Under the pieces are notes generated by a model. It saw only the letters and a list, made by a program, of their open reading frames with translations. It had not been told where the DNA came from and searched no databases. The translations under genes were made by a program, and so were the position numbers. Of a stretch of 64,000 nt of DNA, positions 60,312 through 64,000 are shown piece by piece (position 1 is the first letter of the stretch; every line of letters starts with the position of its first letter). This DNA comes from Serratia proteamaculans (lineage in GTDB: Bacteria; Pseudomonadota; Gammaproteobacteria; Enterobacterales; Enterobacteriaceae). The DNA is taken from contig NZ_SWDE01000001.1 in NCBI RefSeq assembly GCF_013337185.1, positions 620,001 to 684,000 of the forward strand, in the 5' to 3' direction.

Positions 60312-63300
60312 TTAATGGCTGCCCGGATTGGCACGCAGTCTGGCCACCTGCGCTTCCACATCTCGCCAGGCCGGTTTATCACCGGCATAACGCTGGCGCA
60401 GGTAGTTCACCAGACTCGCTACCTGCCGATCGGAGAAGCTGTCCTTAAAGCCTGGCATAAAGCCCAAATCGGCGGTGGCCGGTTTGGCAATACCCTGCAA
60501 GATCACTTTGATCAGGTTATCCGGTCGCTCACTGAAAATATTGGTGTTATTGGCCAGATCCGGACTGACGCCAAACAGCTGCGGCCCACCGACAGCGGCA
60601 CTGTGACAGGCCTGACAGGCGCCCTGAAACAGCCGTTCACCGGCCTGTTGCCCCAGGGCGGGTTGCAGACGGGTGGCCAGTTTGACCTGCGGCTCTACAT
60701 TTAATTGAGCCGGACTGCTCAGGGATATCAGGTAGTTGGCCATCGCCCGCACGTCAGACTCCGGCAAGCTGGCCAGTTCGCTGACCACCGGCCCCATTGG
60801 CCCGGCCGCGACCCCGTGCTCGGCGGAATGACCGCGGCTCAGGTACTGGAACAGCTGTTCTTCATTCCAGGGCTTCTCCGCCGTGGCCAATTGGTTCAGC
60901 GCCGGCGCCTCCCAGCCGTCCACCATCGCCCCGGCCAGGAAGCTGCTGCCGCCCTTTTCCGCGCCCATCAGATTACGCGGCGAATGGCAGGCCGCACAGT
61001 GCCCCAACCCATTGACCAGATAAGAGCCCCGGTTCCACTGTGCCGTTTGTGCAGGATCTGGCTGGAACTCGCCCTGGCGCAGGAACAACGCATTCCAACC
61101 AGCCATCAGCGGGCGGATATTGAACGGGAAACGCATCTGGTTCACCGGATTGCTCTGCGCGACCGCCGGCTGCGACATCATATAGGCATACAACGCCTGC
61201 ATATCGCCGTCGGTCATCTTGCTGAACGAAGTATAAGGAAATGCCGGGTACAGATTACGCCCGTCGCGGCTGATGCCCTGACGCATCGCCCGGTCAAAAG
61301 CGCTAAATGACCAGTTGCCGATACCGGTCTCCACATCCGGTGTGATATTGGTGCTGTACAGGGTGCCGAAGGGCGTTGCCATCGCCAGTCCGCCGGCGTT
61401 GGTCGCTCCTTCCGAGGCGGTATGGCACACCGCGCAATCCCCGACGGCGGCCAGTTGACGACCGCGCTCCAGGGTCGCAGCCGACCAGGTGCCCGAACCA
61501 GGGGTTGCCACCGGGGCAATCTCGGCACGCCACGGCAATGCCGTAGCCGCTACGCCCAACAGCGCACCGAAAATACTGGCCGCACCGCCAAACCACCATT
61601 TACTGCGCCTGGGTTTAGCCGCTGGCGCAGCTTCCTGCCGGGCGCTATCCGGACCGTTCAGCGCCTCGCGCAGTCGGTCGGAAGTGATCGGCAACTCGCG
61701 GAAACGAATGCCGGTGGCGTCAAACACCGCGTTGGCAATGGCCGCGGCACTGGGCACCGAAGCAGACTCCCCGGCCCCCAGCGGTGGATCATAAGGCCGT
61801 GGCATCATCACCACATCCACTTCCGGCACCTCCGGGAAGGTCAGAATTGGGTAAGCTCCCCATTCTTTGCTGGAAAGGGTCGATTCTTCGAAAGTCACCC
61901 GCTCTTTCAGCACCCGGCTGGTCGACTGGATCACGTTACCGTGGATCTGGTGACGCACGCCGTCCGGGTTGACCATCATGCCGGCATCATGCCCGACCAC
62001 AATGCGCGTGACCGCTACTTCGCCGCTGGCCTTGTCGATCGCCACATCGGCGACCCAGGCCGCCCAGGCGGCACCAAAGCCGGGGAATTTGCTGTGGATG
62101 TAGCGCGCATAGGCAAAACCACGCCCGCGCAACACACCGTCTTCCGCTGGGGTTTGCATCGGTTCGGTATGCGGCGTCCAGCCAGCGCGCTCGGCGGTGC
62201 TGAGCATCAGTTCAGTGGCACGTTGATCCTTGATATAACGCAGGCGGTACTCGAGCGGATCCACACCGGCCGCGATGGCCAGCTCATCAATATAGGACTC
62301 GTGCGCGAAGGTATTCGGCAGTGCCGACACGCCGCGCATCCAGGAGGCACGAACGATGGGTGCCATGTCCTCAATGCTGACGCGCAGTTCCGGGTATTCA
62401 TATGGCGGCACTGAGGTGCGGTCCCCCATCTCATAAGCCACCGGTACCGGCTCCACCATGCCGGTCAGCAACAACGCCAGCGTGGGGGCGCCGTTGGACG
62501 GATAATAAGTGCGAAAATCATAGGCCACCGGATGACCGGCGGCGTCCAACCCACCATCCACCTCCATCAACTGTGCCGTGCCCTTGGGTTCCCACAGGTG
62601 TTCCTGCTCACGGGTGAGCTGCACCCGCACCGGACGCCCTACCGCACGCGACAATAATGCCGCATCGGCGCAGACATCATCGGCACAGTTGCGGCCATAG
62701 CATCCCGCCGCCTCCATACGAATAATGTCGATCTGTTCTTCCGGGTACTCCAGCAACCAGGCGAGATCGGCACGCAGCAGATGCGGGTTCTGGCTACCTG
62801 ACCACACCCGTAACAGCTTTGGCTGGTAGTCCGCCAATGCGCAGGAGGGCCCGATCGAAGCATGCAGTTGGTACGGCCACAGGTAGCTGCGGGTAAAGCG
62901 CCGATCGGCTGCGGCCAATGCCGCATCCACATTGCCGGTGTCATGCACCACCCGCGTCGAATGCGGGTTATCACGCAGCGCCTGCGCCACATCGGTCATC
63001 TGCGACAGGTTACGCCGCCAGTCCTTCCAACTGACCTGCAGCGCCTCTGCTGCCTTGATCGCCTGCTCTTCGCGCTCGGCGACGATGCCGATAAAATCCC
63101 CGATCACCACCAGTTTGACGATGCCGGGAATATGGGCAATAGACTGCTCGTCCACCGCCAACAGGCTGGTGCCGACAAACTCTCCACTGTCATAGCCGGC
63201 ATAGGGCGGCCGTACCACCCGGCCATGCAGCATATTTGGCAGACGCATGTCGTGCACATAGGTAGATTCGCCGGTAGCCTTGGCCGGGATATCAACGCGT

Positions 63301-63887
63301 GCGGTGCTGGTGCCGACCAGGCGGTATTCGGCCTGCGGCTTGAGCGGTGCATCGCCGGAAACAGGCAGTTCTACATGCACGCCGGTGACCAGTTCGCCGT
63401 AGCTCAGCGCTGGCCCTTGTGGGCTGATAATCAGGCCGTCGTTCAACGTCAGTTGCTCAACCGCAACGCCAAAACGCTGCGCCGCCTGTTGCAGCAGCCA
63501 GCGGCGTGCCTCGGCGGCGGCATTACGCAGCGGCACGGCGGAAATCTGCAGCGTCGCGCTGGCGATGGTCGCGCCCTGATTCGGCGTGCTCTCGGTATCG
63601 CCCAACACCATGCGCACCTGCTCCATACGCAGGTAGAGCTCTTCGGCGACGATTTGCCCCAGCGCGGTGCGCACACCGGTGCCAAGATCAACATGGCCGT
63701 TGAAGGCGTAGACCTCTCCACTGTCGCAAATGGCGATAAACAGCCCCTGCTCTTTGGGTTTCAGGATCGGCGTCTGGCCTTTCGGCACCAGCCCCGGCGG
63801 CGGTTGGATCTGATCGATAATCAGCAGCGTGCCATGACGCTGCAATAGTTCGGCCTGGCTCGGTAATGAGGAATGGGTGTCAGTCAT
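60312..63887 (-). CDS. NicB-like molybdo-hydroxylase fused to triheme cytochrome c
   Basis: A 1191-residue fusion from ATG 63887, which overlaps the upstream stop by 8 nt. The first 760 residues or so are a xanthine dehydrogenase-family molybdopterin domain (FNGHVDLGTGVRTALGQIVAEEL, YGRNCADDVCADAAL, LGAGESASVPSAAAIANAVFDATG). After a membrane-like segment (WWFGGAASIFGALLGVAATALPW) come three cytochrome domains with CAVCH, CAACH and CQACH. Pseudomonas putida nicotinate hydroxylase NicB (about 1187 residues) has this layout, so 6-hydroxylation of nicotinate or a related N-heterocycle is a good guess. It needs a separate 2Fe-2S subunit, whose end is just upstream. Confidence 0.85.
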   Translation of the reverse strand: MTDTHSSLPSQAELLQRHGTLLIIDQIQPPPGLVPKGQTPILKPKEQGLFIAICDSGEVYAFNGHVDLGTGVRTALGQIVAEELYLRMEQVRMVLGDTESTPNQGATIASATLQISAVPLRNAAAEARRWLLQQAAQRFGVAVEQLTLNDGLIISPQGPALSYGELVTGVHVELPVSGDAPLKPQAEYRLVGTSTARVDIPAKATGESTYVHDMRLPNMLHGRVVRPPYAGYDSGEFVGTSLLAVDEQSIAHIPGIVKLVVIGDFIGIVAEREEQAIKAAEALQVSWKDWRRNLSQMTDVAQALRDNPHSTRVVHDTGNVDAALAAADRRFTRSYLWPYQLHASIGPSCALADYQPKLLRVWSGSQNPHLLRADLAWLLEYPEEQIDIIRMEAAGCYGRNCADDVCADAALLSRAVGRPVRVQLTREQEHLWEPKGTAQLMEVDGGLDAAGHPVAYDFRTYYPSNGAPTLALLLTGMVEPVPVAYEMGDRTSVPPYEYPELRVSIEDMAPIVRASWMRGVSALPNTFAHESYIDELAIAAGVDPLEYRLRYIKDQRATELMLSTAERAGWTPHTEPMQTPAEDGVLRGRGFAYARYIHSKFPGFGAAWAAWVADVAIDKASGEVAVTRIVVGHDAGMMVNPDGVRHQIHGNVIQSTSRVLKERVTFEESTLSSKEWGAYPILTFPEVPEVDVVMMPRPYDPPLGAGESASVPSAAAIANAVFDATGIRFRELPITSDRLREALNGPDSARQEAAPAAKPRRSKWWFGGAASIFGALLGVAATALPWRAEIAPVATPGSGTWSAATLERGRQLAAVGDCAVCHTASEGATNAGGLAMATPFGTLYSTNITPDVETGIGNWSFSAFDRAMRQGISRDGRNLYPAFPYTSFSKMTDGDMQALYAYMMSQPAVAQSNPVNQMRFPFNIRPLMAGWNALFLRQGEFQPDPAQTAQWNRGSYLVNGLGHCAACHSPRNLMGAEKGGSSFLAGAMVDGWEAPALNQLATAEKPWNEEQLFQYLSRGHSAEHGVAAGPMGPVVSELASLPESDVRAMANYLISLSSPAQLNVEPQVKLATRLQPALGQQAGERLFQGACQACHSAAVGGPQLFGVSPDLANNTNIFSERPDNLIKVILQGIAKPATADLGFMPGFKDSFSDRQVASLVNYLRQRYAGDKPAWRDVEAQVARLRANPGSH

Positions 63888-64000
63888 GGGGCGAGGTTTC
63901 CTCACTGCGGCAGAGAATGATCGCGCGCTGAACTGCACGCAGGATTTCGATATGGGTGCCGCAGCGGCACAGGTTGCCGGACAGCGCCTGGCGGATTTCG
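63880..64000 (-). CDS. [2Fe-2S] subunit of the NicB-like hydroxylase, partial
   Basis: The C-terminal 39 codons of an iron-sulfur subunit, running off the right edge. The visible part reads EIRQALSGNLCRCGTHIEIL, with the CRC motif of the second cluster, then a short tail ending in TSPHD. Its stop overlaps the start of the NicB-like gene, so they form one operon and presumably one complex (NicA/NicB-like). Confidence 0.85.
   Translation of the reverse strand, partial: EIRQALSGNLCRCGTHIEILRAVQRAIILCRSEETSPHD

Noticed and set aside
62862-63848. Plus-strand open frame antisense to the NicB-like gene
   Set aside because: Shadow of a GC-rich gene; no domain or start signal.
1-64000. CRISPR array, prophage, complete IS element, rRNA or tRNA
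   Set aside because: No regularly spaced repeats, no transposase or integrase gene, no phage module and no RNA gene fold were seen anywhere in the window.

Overview
The window looks like a chromosomal segment of an enterobacterium, most likely Serratia (plymuthica/liquefaciens-like). The evidence is typical enterobacterial genes (AcrZ, OsmB, MdtG-like, DdpX-type dipeptidase, BglGFB, HpxO, an Inh-type protease inhibitor), GC-rich coding with AT-rich gaps, and a gene set (idi-dxs-methyltransferase-terpene cyclase) known to me as the sodorifen cluster of S. plymuthica. I see no rRNA, tRNA, CRISPR array, prophage or complete insertion sequence. No alignment or search could be run; family calls rest on motifs and remembered homologues.

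Layout, left to right. 1-9.2 kb: an SDR reductase, a DHA2-type efflux pump, an alpha/beta hydrolase, then a probable uptake and degradation operon (MmgE/PrpD protein, NtaA/SnaA-type flavin monooxygenase, polar amino acid type ABC importer). 9.2-12.5 kb: acrZ, a small basic membrane protein, osmB, and an OprO/P-like porin behind stacked palindromes. 12.5-16.3 kb: a second FtsI (PBP3) next to a second MrdA (PBP2). 16.5-19.3 kb: a small membrane protein with a perfect CRP site, then a divergent LysR regulator and MFS pump. 19.5-26.4 kb: a complete D-Ala-D-Ala dipeptide operon (RpiR regulator, ddpX, ddpABCDF). 26.7-33.2 kb: double-GNAT protein, Phd/RelE toxin-antitoxin pair, MdtG-like pump, an AT-rich orphan membrane protein, AraC regulator with VOC protein, EamA exporter.

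33.2-38.8 kb is the most interesting part: a five-gene, minus-strand, translationally coupled terpene operon idi - dxs - FPP C-methyltransferase - Rieske oxygenase - terpene cyclase. Idi and Dxs would boost MEP-pathway precursors, the methyltransferase would convert farnesyl diphosphate to a C16 diphosphate, and the cyclase would close it. The Rieske oxygenase wedged between the last two is not part of the four-gene sodorifen cluster as I know it, so an oxygenated C16 terpenoid is plausible. The cyclase has a degenerate NSE metal-binding triad, and the Dxs lacks about 35 internal residues compared with the housekeeping enzyme.

39-50 kb: periplasmic alpha/beta hydrolase, GNAT, ComB-like phosphatase, orphan Inh inhibitor, split ChrA pair with LysR regulator, and a beta-glucoside PTS operon (bglF-bglB-bglG) whose leader carries a CRP site, a promoter, a RAT antiterminator and a terminator. 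49-64 kb: Tat-exported oxalate decarboxylase; a three-gene molybdo-hydroxylase with cytochrome c; DUF1003 protein; HpxO-like urate hydroxylase; a CvaA/CvaB-like exporter with C39 peptidase but no visible cargo; and at the right edge a NicB-like molybdo-hydroxylase fused to a triheme cytochrome, preceded by the end of its 2Fe-2S subunit.
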